Part shown: positions 1 through 6,627 of the stretch, piece by piece | Layout: each line of letters begins with the position of its first letter | How positions within the stretch are numbered: position 1 is the first letter of the stretch | Notes under the pieces: model-generated | Told to the model about the DNA's origin: nothing | Databases searched by the model: none | The model's input: only the letters and a program-made list of their open reading frames with translations | Translations under genes and position numbers: made by a program | DNA from: Chromatiales bacterium | Lineage (GTDB): Bacteria; Pseudomonadota; Gammaproteobacteria; CAMYNG01 | DNA length: 11,567 nt | Direction of reading: 5' to 3' | Assembly (NCBI GenBank): GCA_027021685.1 | Contig: JALUTW010000208.1 | Location: 1-11,567, forward strand

Positions 1-1225
1 GGCCCACCATGTCCGGATTGGCGAAGTTGCAGATGATGACGTCGTAGCGGCCGCTGCCCACGGCCTCCACCAGCCGGTCGGTGACCTCGCCGGCGCTCAT
101 CTCCGGCTTCTGATCATAGGTCTTGATGTCCTTGGGCGAGGGCACCAGGATGCGGTCCTCGCCCTCGAACGGTTCCTCGCGGCCGCCGTTGAAGAAAAAG
201 GTGACGTGGGCGTACTTCTCGGTCTCGGCGATGCGCAGCTGGCGCAGGCCGAGGCTGGCGATGTACTCGCCGAACACGTTGTGCAGCCGCTCCGGCGGAT
301 AGGCCACCGGGATGTCGAACTCCTTGTTGTACTCGGTGAGGCTGACGAAGCGGCCCAGCTTCGGCCAGACCTTGCGCTCGAAGCCGTCGAAGTCGGGCTC
401 GATGAAGGCGCGGGTGATCTGGCGCGCGCGGTCGGAGCGGTAGTTCATGAAGATGACCACGTCGCCGTCCTCCACCTTCACCGGGGCCTCGCCCTCGGGC
501 ACGATGGCGGTGGGCTTGACGAACTCGTCGGTCTCGCCGCGGTTGTAGGCCATGCCCAGGGCGGTAAGGGGATCGGGGGCGGTGAACTCGCCCCGGCCCT
601 GGGTGATGAGATCGTAGGCGGCCTGGATCCGGGGCCAGCGGTGATCGCGGTCCATGGCGTAGAAGCGCCCCACGATGGAGGCGATGCGGCCGCGGCCCAG
701 CGCCTCGAACCTGGCCATCATCTTCTTCAGCGAGCGGTCGGCGCTCTTGGGCGCGGTGTCGCGGCCGTCGAGGAAGGCGTGCACGTAGACCCTCGGCGCA
801 CCGCGCTTCACCGCCAGCTCGGCCATGGCGTGGATCTGGTCCTCGTGGGAATGCACGCCGCCGTCGGACAGCAGGCCCAGGATGTGGACCGCCTTGCCGT
901 TGGCGATGGCCAGGTCCACGGCATCGGTGAGGGTCTGGTTGGTGAAGAAGGAGCCGGTGCGGATGGACCGGTCCACCCGGGTGTATTCCTGGTACACCAC
1001 CCGGCCGGCGCCCAGATTGAGATGCCCCACCTCGGAGTTGCCCATCTGGTCGCCGGGCAGGCCCACCGCGGCGCCGGAGCCCGTGATGAGCGTGTGGGGG
1101 CACCCGGCCCACAGCCGGTCCCAGTGGGGCTTGCGGGCGGCGGCGATGGCGTTGCCCTCCGTGCGCTCGGAGTAGCCCCAGCCGTCCAGCACGATGAGAA
1201 GAATGGGTCTGTATTTCAAAGGCAT
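1..1225 (-). CDS. gpmI: 2,3-bisphosphoglycerate-independent phosphoglycerate mutase (5' part, cut by window edge)
   Basis: Interconverts 3- and 2-phosphoglycerate in glycolysis/gluconeogenesis in the cytoplasm, using two metal ions (usually Mn) and a phosphoserine intermediate. I translated it on the minus strand from ATG at 1225-1223. The N-terminus reads MPLKYRPILLIVLDGWGYSE, with the alkaline-phosphatase-superfamily metal ligand Asp14. GDQMGNSEVGH follows with the catalytic serine at residue 64, then LLSDGGVHSH and HAFLDGRDT. The visible part is 408 codons and ends in NFANPDMVG, the conserved block before the C-terminal metal ligands. The family is about 510-515 residues, so roughly 100 C-terminal residues lie outside the window. 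The start matches the family N-terminus, but the ribosome-binding site is weak (AGGG close to the ATG). The gene is divergent from the arsR/rhodanese cluster; E. coli gpmI is likewise divergent from yibN. Identity is certain; only completeness is unknown. Confidence 0.96.
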   Translation of the reverse strand, partial: MPLKYRPILLIVLDGWGYSERTEGNAIAAARKPHWDRLWAGCPHTLITGSGAAVGLPGDQMGNSEVGHLNLGAGRVVYQEYTRVDRSIRTGSFFTNQTLTDAVDLAIANGKAVHILGLLSDGGVHSHEDQIHAMAELAVKRGAPRVYVHAFLDGRDTAPKSADRSLKKMMARFEALGRGRIASIVGRFYAMDRDHRWPRIQAAYDLITQGRGEFTAPDPLTALGMAYNRGETDEFVKPTAIVPEGEAPVKVEDGDVVIFMNYRSDRARQITRAFIEPDFDGFERKVWPKLGRFVSLTEYNKEFDIPVAYPPERLHNVFGEYIASLGLRQLRIAETEKYAHVTFFFNGGREEPFEGEDRILVPSPKDIKTYDQKPEMSAGEVTDRLVEAVGSGRYDVIICNFANPDMVG

Positions 1226-1341
1226 GTCCCTGGTCGACGGTGCACGCCGCGTACCGCTCCTTTTCAGTCAGAATTCAATCGGTTACAGGAGGCCCCGGGC
1301 GGGGCCGCGCCCATAGACCTGTTCTAAAACGGCCGCCGGGA

Positions 1342-1350
1342 AGTATATCA
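1342..1350 (-). promoter_or_regulatory. Candidate extended -10 promoter for gpmI
   Basis: Read on the minus strand this is TGATATACT, that is TG, one base, then TATACT (5 of 6 to TATAAT). It stands out in very GC-rich surroundings. No good -35 hexamer lies 16-18 bases upstream, which fits an extended -10 promoter. The predicted start is near 1335, giving a gpmI leader of about 110 bases. A short inverted repeat, CCGGG (1336-1340) and CCCGG (1351-1355), brackets it. This is a prediction from motif only. Confidence 0.35.
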
Positions 1351-1433
1351 CCCGGGCCGGCCCCCCACCTGAAGGATGCGCGTCGGCCAAAATACGGGCA
1401 TTATCAGGGTCTTTGGCCCTTCCCGGATGGAAG

Positions 1434-1458
1434 ATTATTGTATAATGTTTTAATTATA
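1434..1458 (+). promoter_or_regulatory. AT-rich promoter with overlapping dyads, likely arsR promoter/operator
   Basis: A perfect TATAAT lies at 1441-1446 with no convincing -35 at 16-18 bases. Two inverted repeats share it: ATTAT-TGT-ATAAT at 1434-1446, and TATAAT-six bases-ATTATA at 1441-1458. ArsR/SmtB-family dimers bind AT-rich imperfect palindromes placed over the core promoter, so this is a natural autorepression site for the gene beginning at 1539. The predicted transcript start is near 1453, giving a leader of about 85 bases. The dyads are directly visible; operator function is inferred. Confidence 0.5.
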
Positions 1459-1538
1459 AAAGGCACTTGTCGGCGCCCATGCAGTGCTTGCCGCCGGATC
1501 CGCCGGCCCCGCGCCGGCCGCAGCTGGAGCGGAAAACG

Positions 1539-1862
1539 ATGAACCAAGTCGAGACCAGCCCCGTCCATCTCATCACCCGGGATGAGGATATCGACCGCGC
1601 CTCGCGCTCCCTCAAGGCCATGTCCCATCCGTTGCGCCTCAAGATCCTCTGCACCCTGGGGGACCGCGAGGTGAGCGTGCAGGACATCGTCGAGTCCGTG
1701 GGCACTTCGCAGAGCAACATTTCCCAGCACCTGGCCATTCTGCGCGACAAGGGTATCCTGTCCTCGCGCAAGGATGCCAACCGGGTCTACTACCGGGTGG
1801 GAGATGCCAGGACCCTGCGCCTCATCCACATGATGCGCGAGGTCTTCTGCTCCGGATCCTGA
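1539..1862 (+). CDS. ArsR/SmtB-family winged-helix repressor, SqrR/BigR/YgaV-like (putative persulfide sensor)
   Basis: Dimeric DNA-binding repressor of 107 residues. The core is typical ArsR: LKAMSHPLRLKILCTL (25-40), the recognition helix TSQSNISQHLAILRDKG (56-72), and the wing RKDANRVYYRV (77-87). It lacks the CxC metal site of arsenic sensors and any obvious SmtB-type metal ligands. It has just two cysteines, C38 in KILCTL and C104 in REVFC. These fall in the same sequence contexts, and with the same 66-residue separation, as the two cysteines that form a polysulfide bridge in the SqrR/BigR family. E. coli YgaV also belongs there and is paired with the rhodanese YgaP. The ATG at 1539 has GGAG 9 bases upstream; longer starts at 1467 (TTG) and 1479 (ATG) add a low-quality extension. 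It is followed by a rhodanese and two thiol oxidoreductases, its likely targets. Family is certain; the ligand is inferred. Confidence 0.9.
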   Translation: MNQVETSPVHLITRDEDIDRASRSLKAMSHPLRLKILCTLGDREVSVQDIVESVGTSQSNISQHLAILRDKGILSSRKDANRVYYRVGDARTLRLIHMMREVFCSGS

Positions 1863-1866
1863 GGCG

Positions 1867-1928
1867 GCGGGACAAACCCCCGGCCGGTCCGCTCCCGGGC
1901 GAGGCGCCGCACTGCGTCCCGCTTTGTT
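1867..1928 (+). terminator. Weak hairpin candidate after arsR (partial terminator or attenuator)
   Basis: GCGGGAC at 1867-1873 is perfectly complementary to GTCCCGC at 1916-1922, and a short T-rich stretch (TTTGTT) follows. The loop of 42 bases is GC-rich and could fold further. The gap from arsR to the next gene is 99 bases, long for this cluster. The structure could lower read-through or separate regulator and target expression. The long loop and poor T-run make it a weak terminator, so confidence is low. Confidence 0.25.
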
Positions 1929-1961
1929 CGTCCCTGTCACCAGATCGCACCCGATTCACTC

Positions 1962-2387
1962 ATGGAACCCTACATCGATTTTGCCAGCCGCCATCCCTAT
2001 CTCACCATGGCCCTGCTGGTCGTCGTGGCCATGCTGGCCTACAGCTACCTCGCCCCCCTGTTCCGGCCCTGGAAGACGGTGACCCCGCTGGAGGCCACCC
2101 GGCTCATCAACCGCGAGGACGCGGTGCTGCTGGACGTGCGCGAGGACAACGAGTACCGCGGCGGCCACATCGTCAACTCGGTGCACATCCCGCTCGGCGT
2201 GCTGGACAAGCGCCTGGACGAGCTTGAAAAGTACAAGGACCGCCCCATCATCGTGGCGTGCCGCACCGGCAACCGCTCCGCCGCCGCCTGCACCCGCCTG
2301 AGCAAGGCCGGGTTCGGACAGGTCTACAACCTGGGCGGTGGCGTGCTGGCGTGGGAAAACGCCAATCTGCCGCTGCGCCGGACCTGA
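1962..2387 (+). CDS. yibN: Membrane-anchored rhodanese-like sulfurtransferase (YibN type)
   Basis: Single rhodanese domain tethered to the inner membrane; such proteins move sulfane sulfur through a cysteine persulfide. It has 141 residues, close to E. coli YibN. A transmembrane segment spans about 14-32 (LTMALLVVVAMLAYSYL) after a short N-terminus. The domain then shows AVLLDVREDNEYRGGHI (54-70), HIPLG, and the active-site loop CRTGNRS with catalytic Cys100, ending in LGGGVLAWENANLPL. The loop has six residues after the cysteine-containing turn, as in sulfurtransferases rather than Cdc25-type phosphatases. The ATG at 1962 has no clear Shine-Dalgarno sequence but gives the full family N-terminus. 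It lies 99 bases after arsR and 29 before grxC. The rhodanese-Grx-SecB-GpsA order is conserved with E. coli. Physiological sulfur donor and acceptor are unknown. Confidence 0.9.
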   Translation: MEPYIDFASRHPYLTMALLVVVAMLAYSYLAPLFRPWKTVTPLEATRLINREDAVLLDVREDNEYRGGHIVNSVHIPLGVLDKRLDELEKYKDRPIIVACRTGNRSAAACTRLSKAGFGQVYNLGGGVLAWENANLPLRRT

Positions 2388-2416
2388 TTCCCTCACCTGC
2401 CCACAAGGAGCCGTTG

Positions 2417-2689
2417 ATGACGGAAGTGGTGATGTACAGCACCAGCTGGTGCCCCTACTGTACCCGCGCCCGCCTGCTGCTGAAGGAAAAGGGCGTGCCC
2501 TTCACCGAGATCGACATCGAGCGCGAACCCGAACGCCGGGCGGAAATGATCGAGCGGGCCGGCGGGCGCACCTCGGTGCCGCAGATCTTCGCCGGGGACC
2601 GGCACCTGGGCGGCTGCGACGACATCCACGCCCTCGAGGCCCAGGGCCGGCTCGACGCCCTGCTGGGGCTGTCCTCGACGGAGGAGTGA
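2417..2689 (+). CDS. grxC: Glutaredoxin 3
   Basis: Cytoplasmic dithiol glutaredoxin of 90 residues that reduces protein disulfides and glutathione mixed disulfides using glutathione. The active site CPYC is at residues 12-15 in MYSTSWCPYCTRAR. The cis-proline motif TSVPQIF and the GGCDD glutathione-binding turn follow, all diagnostic for GrxC. The start at 2417 is set by a strong AAGGAG at 2405-2410, six bases upstream; open frame further upstream overlaps the rhodanese and is not used. It stands between the rhodanese (29 bases upstream) and a thioredoxin (3 bases downstream), so it is very likely co-transcribed with both. An extra cysteine in the GGCDD turn is common in this family. Confidence 0.95.
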   Translation: MTEVVMYSTSWCPYCTRARLLLKEKGVPFTEIDIEREPERRAEMIERAGGRTSVPQIFAGDRHLGGCDDIHALEAQGRLDALLGLSSTEE

Positions 2690-2692
2690 GGC

Positions 2693-3124
2693 GTGGCCGC
2701 GCTGCACGTCGTCTGCCCCCACTGCAATGGCGTCAACCGGGTGCCGGAGGACCGGCTGGCGGCCGGACCCCGGTGCGGCAAGTGCAAGCGGCCCCTGTTC
2801 GACGGCCATCCTGTCAACCTCACCGCGGCCAGCTTCGAACGCCATGTCGCGCGCAGCGATCTGCCGGTGCTGGTGGACTTCTGGGCCCCGTGGTGCGGGC
2901 CGTGCAAGATGATGGCCCCGGTGTTCCAGCAGGCCGCGGCGGAGCTGGAACCGCGGCTGCGCCTGGCCAAGGTCAACACCGAGGAAGAACCCCGGCTCGC
3001 TGCGCGCTACGGCATCCGCAGCATCCCCACCCTGGTGCTGTTCCGCGGCGGGCGGGAAGTGGCGCGCCAGGCCGGCGCCATGGACCTGGCCAGCCTGGTG
3101 GCCTGGGCCCGGCAGCACGCCTGA
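2693..3124 (+). CDS. trxC: Thioredoxin 2 with N-terminal zinc ribbon (TrxC type)
   Basis: Cytoplasmic disulfide reductase of 143 residues; E. coli TrxC is 139. The N-terminal zinc ribbon is intact: C8-P-H-C11 and C28-G-K-C31. It is followed by a complete thioredoxin fold with the active site WCGPC (C68 and C71) and the cis-proline in SIPT (P112). In E. coli the zinc ribbon tunes redox behaviour and the gene belongs to the OxyR peroxide response. The start is GTG at 2693, three bases after the grxC stop, with GAGGAG about 7 bases upstream inside the end of grxC, so the two are probably translationally coupled. In E. coli trxC is not in the grxC-secB cluster, so its place here is an insertion relative to that order. 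Symbol by domain architecture. Confidence 0.92.
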   Translation: MAALHVVCPHCNGVNRVPEDRLAAGPRCGKCKRPLFDGHPVNLTAASFERHVARSDLPVLVDFWAPWCGPCKMMAPVFQQAAAELEPRLRLAKVNTEEEPRLAARYGIRSIPTLVLFRGGREVARQAGAMDLASLVAWARQHA

Positions 3125-3150
3125 CGGGGCCGGGATGCCTCTGGTAACAT
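3121..3150 (+). promoter_or_regulatory. Candidate promoter for secB-gpsA
   Basis: An extended -10, TGGTAACAT (TG, one base, TAACAT at 3145-3150), lies in the 64-base gap between trxC and secB. CTGACG at 3121-3126, overlapping the trxC stop, matches TTGACA at 4 of 6 with an 18-base spacer. The predicted transcript start is near 3157, about 32 bases before the secB ATG. This would let secB-gpsA be expressed independently of the redox genes upstream. Motif-based only. Confidence 0.4.
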
Positions 3151-3188
3151 AGCGCACCCACCGATACACCTGCCACGGGACACGACAC

Positions 3189-3650
3189 ATGAGTGAACAG
3201 GCCGGCGGCGCCGGCGAGACCGCGCCACAGCAGCAGTTCCAGATCCAGCGCATCTACGTCAAGGACCTCTCTTTCGAGTCGCCCAATGCGCCGGGCATGT
3301 TCACCCAGGCCCTGCAGCCCCAGATCGACTTCGAGCTCAACACCGAGGCCCAGGGGCTGGGCGACGATCTGTACGAGGTGGTCCTCACCATCACCGTGCA
3401 GGCCACCCACGAGAAGCGCACCGCCTTCCTGGTGGAGATCAAGCAGGCCGGCATCTTCCACATCACCGGCTTCAGCGAGGCCGAGCTGGGTCACATGATG
3501 GGGGCCTTCTGCCCCAACATCCTGTTTCCCTATGCCCGCGAGGCCGTCTCCAGCACCGTGGTCCGCGGCGGCTTCCCGCCACTGATGCTGGCCCCGGTCA
3601 ACTTCGACGCCCTCTACCAGCAGCACCTGCAACAGCAGCAGGCCTCCTGA
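3189..3650 (+). CDS. secB: Protein-export chaperone SecB
   Basis: Tetrameric cytosolic chaperone that keeps preproteins unfolded and hands them to SecA. It has 153 residues, against about 155 in E. coli. Characteristic stretches are FQIQRIYVKDLSFESPNAP (17-35), YEVVLTITVQA, FLVEIKQAGIF, the FCPNILFPYAREA block (107-119) and GGFPPLMLAPVNFDALY. The C-terminus is glutamine-rich (QQHLQQQQAS), and the N-terminus also has a QQQ run; such tails vary within the family, and the C-terminal tail contacts the SecA zinc domain. The ATG at 3189 has only a weak purine-rich upstream stretch (CGGGA). It is 10 bases upstream of gpsA, as in the conserved secB-gpsA pair. Confidence 0.97.
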   Translation: MSEQAGGAGETAPQQQFQIQRIYVKDLSFESPNAPGMFTQALQPQIDFELNTEAQGLGDDLYEVVLTITVQATHEKRTAFLVEIKQAGIFHITGFSEAELGHMMGAFCPNILFPYAREAVSSTVVRGGFPPLMLAPVNFDALYQQHLQQQQAS

Positions 3651-3660
3651 GCCGGCGGGC

Positions 3661-4677
3661 ATGGCCATCGGCGACCTGCACAGGTTTCCGATCACCGTGC
3701 TGGGCGCCGGCGCCTGGGGCACGGCCCTGGCCGTCCACCTCGCCCGCAACGGCAACCCGGTGACCCTGTGGGCCCACCGGGCCGAACACGCCCGGCAGAT
3801 GGCCCGCGAGCGGGAAAACCGCCGTTATCTCCCCGGCATCCCCCTGCCGGACAACCTGCAGCCGGCCGCCGGGCTGGCACAGGCGGTGGCCGGGGAGCGC
3901 CTGCTCCTGGTCGTGGTGCCCAGCCATGCCTTCCGCGAGACGCTGCGCGCCGTGCAACCGCTTCTGGAAGACCACCACTGCCTGGCCTGGGGCACGAAGG
4001 GCATGGAGTACGGCAGCCACAAGCTGCTGCACCAGGTCGTGGCCGAGGAGCTGGGCGACGGCGTTCCCGCCGCCTGCATCTCCGGGCCCACCTTCGCCGC
4101 CGAGGTGGCACGCGGACTGCCCAGCGCGCTGACCGTGGCCTCGCGCAACGTGGAGTTCGCCCGGCGGGTGGCGCTGCTGCTGCACGGCCCCACCTTCCGC
4201 GCCTACATCAGCGAAGACATCATCGGCGTGGAGCTGGGCGGGGCGCTGAAGAACGTGCTGGCCATCGCCGCCGGCATCGCCGACGGCCTGGGCCTCGGCG
4301 CCAACACCCGCGCCGCCCTCATCACCCGCGGCCTGGCCGAGCTCATGCGCCTGGGCGTGGTCATGGGCGGGCAGCGCGAGACCTTCATGGGCCTGGCCGG
4401 CCTCGGTGACCTGGTGCTTACCTGCACCGACGACCAGTCCCGCAACCGCCGCTTCGGCAAGGCCCTGGGCCGGGGTGACTCCCGCGACCAGGCCGTGGCC
4501 GACATCGGCCAGGTGGTGGAGGGCATCCACTCCGCCGCCGAGGCCCGCGCCCTGTCGCAGATGCACCAGGTGGAGATGCCCATCGCCGAGCAGGTCTACC
4601 GCGTGCTCTACGAGGGCGCCGACCCCCACGCCGCCGTGCGCCACCTGCTGGACCGCGACATCAAGCCCGAGATCTGA
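3661..4677 (+). CDS. gpsA: NAD(P)-dependent glycerol-3-phosphate dehydrogenase
   Basis: Reduces dihydroxyacetone phosphate to sn-glycerol 3-phosphate, the backbone precursor of phospholipids. It has 338 residues, nearly the E. coli length. The Rossmann motif is GAGAWGTAL (15-23). Lys113 in GTKGMEYG and Lys197 in ELGGALKNVLAIAAGIADG have the same 84-residue separation as the two active-site lysines known from the human enzyme (120 and 204). Also visible are ISGPTFAAEVARGLPSA and the C-terminal GLAGLGDLVLTCTDDQSRNR block. Only 10 bases separate it from secB, so the two are one transcript. The Shine-Dalgarno is poor (GGCGGG just before the ATG) and coupling to secB is likely. Local GC is extreme: about 82% in 4261-4320. 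Confidence 0.97.
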   Translation: MAIGDLHRFPITVLGAGAWGTALAVHLARNGNPVTLWAHRAEHARQMARERENRRYLPGIPLPDNLQPAAGLAQAVAGERLLLVVVPSHAFRETLRAVQPLLEDHHCLAWGTKGMEYGSHKLLHQVVAEELGDGVPAACISGPTFAAEVARGLPSALTVASRNVEFARRVALLLHGPTFRAYISEDIIGVELGGALKNVLAIAAGIADGLGLGANTRAALITRGLAELMRLGVVMGGQRETFMGLAGLGDLVLTCTDDQSRNRRFGKALGRGDSRDQAVADIGQVVEGIHSAAEARALSQMHQVEMPIAEQVYRVLYEGADPHAAVRHLLDRDIKPEI

Positions 4678-4718
4678 AACCTGCTGCGCGCTGCCGGTCC
4701 TGTTTGGCGGAAGCTCCT

Positions 4719-6515
4719 TCAGCGGGGCCGGCACCACGAGGAAGGACACGCCTCGCCCGCCGGGATGCCTTCCATGGCCTGCAACTGCGCATGGACACGG
4801 CAGTGGAGCCGGACCATTGCCGCCCTGAACACGCGGGGATCCCGGGGCCAGAGACGGTCCCGCATGTCGGGATGGCCTGCCGCGAGGCGATAGGCGGCCA
4901 CGCCCGACCAATAGCGTGCCCGCCGCAGATGCCTCTCGTCGCCTTCCGCGCTCCGGGCATAATGGCGCGCCAGTTCCATCTGGGCATGCAGGATCCCATG
5001 CCGTGCCGCATCTTCCATGGTCTCCACGGCCTGTTCAGTGGCCCCCTGGTGGCGCAACATCCATTGTGCCGCCGTCCAAGTGAATTCCGGGTCGGAACGC
5101 GCGAGCAGCATGTTGAGCGCCGGATGAGACTCCGGATCGGTGTACGTATTGCGTTTCCCGTGCCTTGTGCGGCTCAGCCACCATCGGCTCCACCAGCGCG
5201 CCTCTTCTTCAGCGCCTGGCGAACCCGCTTCGCTCACCCCCTGGAAATATGCGAAACGGTGGCGGCCGCTGGCACCATTGCAAATGCGCCATACTTCGTG
5301 AGCCAGTTTGCTCCGGTACACCGGGACATCGTCCAACACCAGGCAGCGGGCTTCCTCGCGGCTCACTTCGCCATCCGTTCCGGTGAGCCGCCCGCGCCAG
5401 TGGTCTGTGAACGGACTCTCCGTGACCGGCCACATCCCGTGCTTCACCAGGAAAGACAGGAATGTCACAGCCCGGCTCTCCCGCACCATGGCCGCCCGCA
5501 TCATCCAGCGCAGGCCCGCCGCCCGGTCCCGCCCGGGCGCACCGTCCCAGCCCTCGTACAGCGCCCGCCCCCAGACGTACATGGCCAGGGGTTCGCCGGC
5601 CTCCAGGGCACGGCGTATCCAGCCCAGGCCCTCGGCCCGACGCGGATGATGGGTACCGGGCCGGGTGTAGTACGCATCTCCGGGGGGATAATCAATGTCC
5701 CGCGGAGCGATCACGCCGGCCGCCTCCAGCGCACGGGCCAGCCGGGCCCAGGGGCGGTCCTTGGAATGCCGCACGAGATGGTTGCCCCACTGGGCCTGCG
5801 CCGGCGGATATCCCGCCTCGGCCGCCTGATGCAGAAACCGCAGCGACAACATGGCGGATTTGCTGCCGTAAGGCAGTCCCCAGTACCCTTGATTGGCACA
5901 GTTTGCCATCGCCAGGACCAGTTCCGGGCGGACATAACCGTGCGGACCGGCATGCGTTCTGAGGTAGCTGCATGTCTCGCGGTCGAGGTGCCTGCCCTTC
6001 TCCGCGTCCCATCCGGCCATGAACCGGTATTCCGTGTACACGGCCGATTCCCGGTCCAGCTCCATGGCCCGCCGGATCAGGGACTGGATCCGTTCCGCGT
6101 CGAACGCAATGCTCCCCGCCGGTGGCGGGGCATGGAAATCGTCGGGCAGCCAGAGGACGAACTCGCCGTCACGCCCCATCACGTACCGCTCGTCACGCGG
6201 CATGAGCGTCAAGGACATGGCCGCCCGCAGCAGGGCATCAGGGTCGTTCCGGCGAGCCAGTTGCAGATACCAGTACGCGGCATCGGGCGCGGCAGGACGC
6301 GGAAACAGGGGCGACTGGACATGGAGGGCCGCCAGCCATCGCTGCGCCGCCACATCGCCGTTGCGCGCGGCCTGCCTGATCAGGGCCAGTGCGGGTGCGG
6401 GCTCGCCACGCTCGAACAGCGCCTTGCCGCGTTCGAACGTGGTTTCCGGCCATGCTGCCGGAACGAAAGCACACCACAGCACCAGCACGCCGGCAATGAT
6501 TTCACAAACCTTCAT
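4719..6515 (-). CDS. Secreted Sel1/TPR-like repeat protein, function unknown
   Basis: Protein of 598 residues from the ATG at 6515; an in-frame ATG at 6542 would add nine residues. The N-terminus is signal-like: a lysine, a hydrophobic stretch (about 4-20) and a possible cleavage site near VPAA-WPE, so a periplasmic or secreted location is likely. The rest is helical and rich in Ala, Arg, Trp and Tyr. Degenerate Sel1-type repeats occur near 25-65 (LFERGEPAPALALIRQAARN), about 215-245 (FLHQAAEAGYPPAQAQWGN), about 295-345 (WIRRALEAGEPLAMYVWGRA) and about 510-550 (ETMEDAARHGILHAQMELA). Such repeats scaffold protein interactions; no catalytic motif is seen. GC is clearly lower than in neighbours (about 57% in 5281-5340), which may mean a recent or poorly adapted gene. 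It converges on gpsA with a 41-base gap and has no recognisable terminator. I do not recognise a named family beyond the repeats. Confidence 0.8.
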   Translation of the reverse strand: MKVCEIIAGVLVLWCAFVPAAWPETTFERGKALFERGEPAPALALIRQAARNGDVAAQRWLAALHVQSPLFPRPAAPDAAYWYLQLARRNDPDALLRAAMSLTLMPRDERYVMGRDGEFVLWLPDDFHAPPPAGSIAFDAERIQSLIRRAMELDRESAVYTEYRFMAGWDAEKGRHLDRETCSYLRTHAGPHGYVRPELVLAMANCANQGYWGLPYGSKSAMLSLRFLHQAAEAGYPPAQAQWGNHLVRHSKDRPWARLARALEAAGVIAPRDIDYPPGDAYYTRPGTHHPRRAEGLGWIRRALEAGEPLAMYVWGRALYEGWDGAPGRDRAAGLRWMMRAAMVRESRAVTFLSFLVKHGMWPVTESPFTDHWRGRLTGTDGEVSREEARCLVLDDVPVYRSKLAHEVWRICNGASGRHRFAYFQGVSEAGSPGAEEEARWWSRWWLSRTRHGKRNTYTDPESHPALNMLLARSDPEFTWTAAQWMLRHQGATEQAVETMEDAARHGILHAQMELARHYARSAEGDERHLRRARYWSGVAAYRLAAGHPDMRDRLWPRDPRVFRAAMVRLHCRVHAQLQAMEGIPAGEACPSSWCRPR

Positions 6516-6627
6516 ACCCGCGACCCCCGTCCGCCCTGCCATTCATCCACCGGATCGCGGGCCCCATGGTAGCGCAACGCCATGCCGTGACGGCACAGCG
6601 TGGTCCACAACTTTGGCGGGATCCCTG

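Larger units (their letters stand above)
1226..1538. other. Divergent non-coding region between gpmI and arsR
   Basis: This 313-base gap holds the control signals for both directions. The gpmI side is GC-rich. It has a small hairpin (GGCCCC at 1291-1296, loop GGGC, GGGGCC at 1301-1306) without a T-run, which would lie in the gpmI leader. It also has an extended -10 candidate for gpmI at 1342-1350. The arsR side switches abruptly to AT-rich sequence at about 1429-1462 with a consensus -10 and two small dyads. In-frame TTG (1467) and ATG (1479) codons precede arsR, but the peptide they would add is proline-rich and unlike the family. I see no further gene here. Confidence 0.6.

Noticed and set aside
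206..1327. 373-residue open frame on the plus strand
   Set aside because: Antisense to gpmI, whose catalytic motifs are all readable on the minus strand.
1539..1862. Arsenic or zinc resistance regulator
   Set aside because: No CxC arsenic site, no histidine/aspartate metal site pattern that I can see, and no arsenate reductase, efflux pump or metallothionein gene nearby.
3598..4911. 437-residue open frame on the minus strand
   Set aside because: Antisense to gpsA, which is complete and unmistakable.
4704..6572. 622-residue open frame on the plus strand, antisense to the Sel1-like gene
   Set aside because: Its translation is rich in Pro, His, Arg and Gly runs with no domain. The opposite frame has a signal-like N-terminus and repeats. 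Long antisense open frames are expected at this GC.
6583..6595. Hairpin TGCCG-TGA-CGGCA between the Sel1-like gene and trmL as a terminator or promoter element
   Set aside because: Only five pairs and no T-run; the stretch 6516-6627 shows no convincing promoter either.
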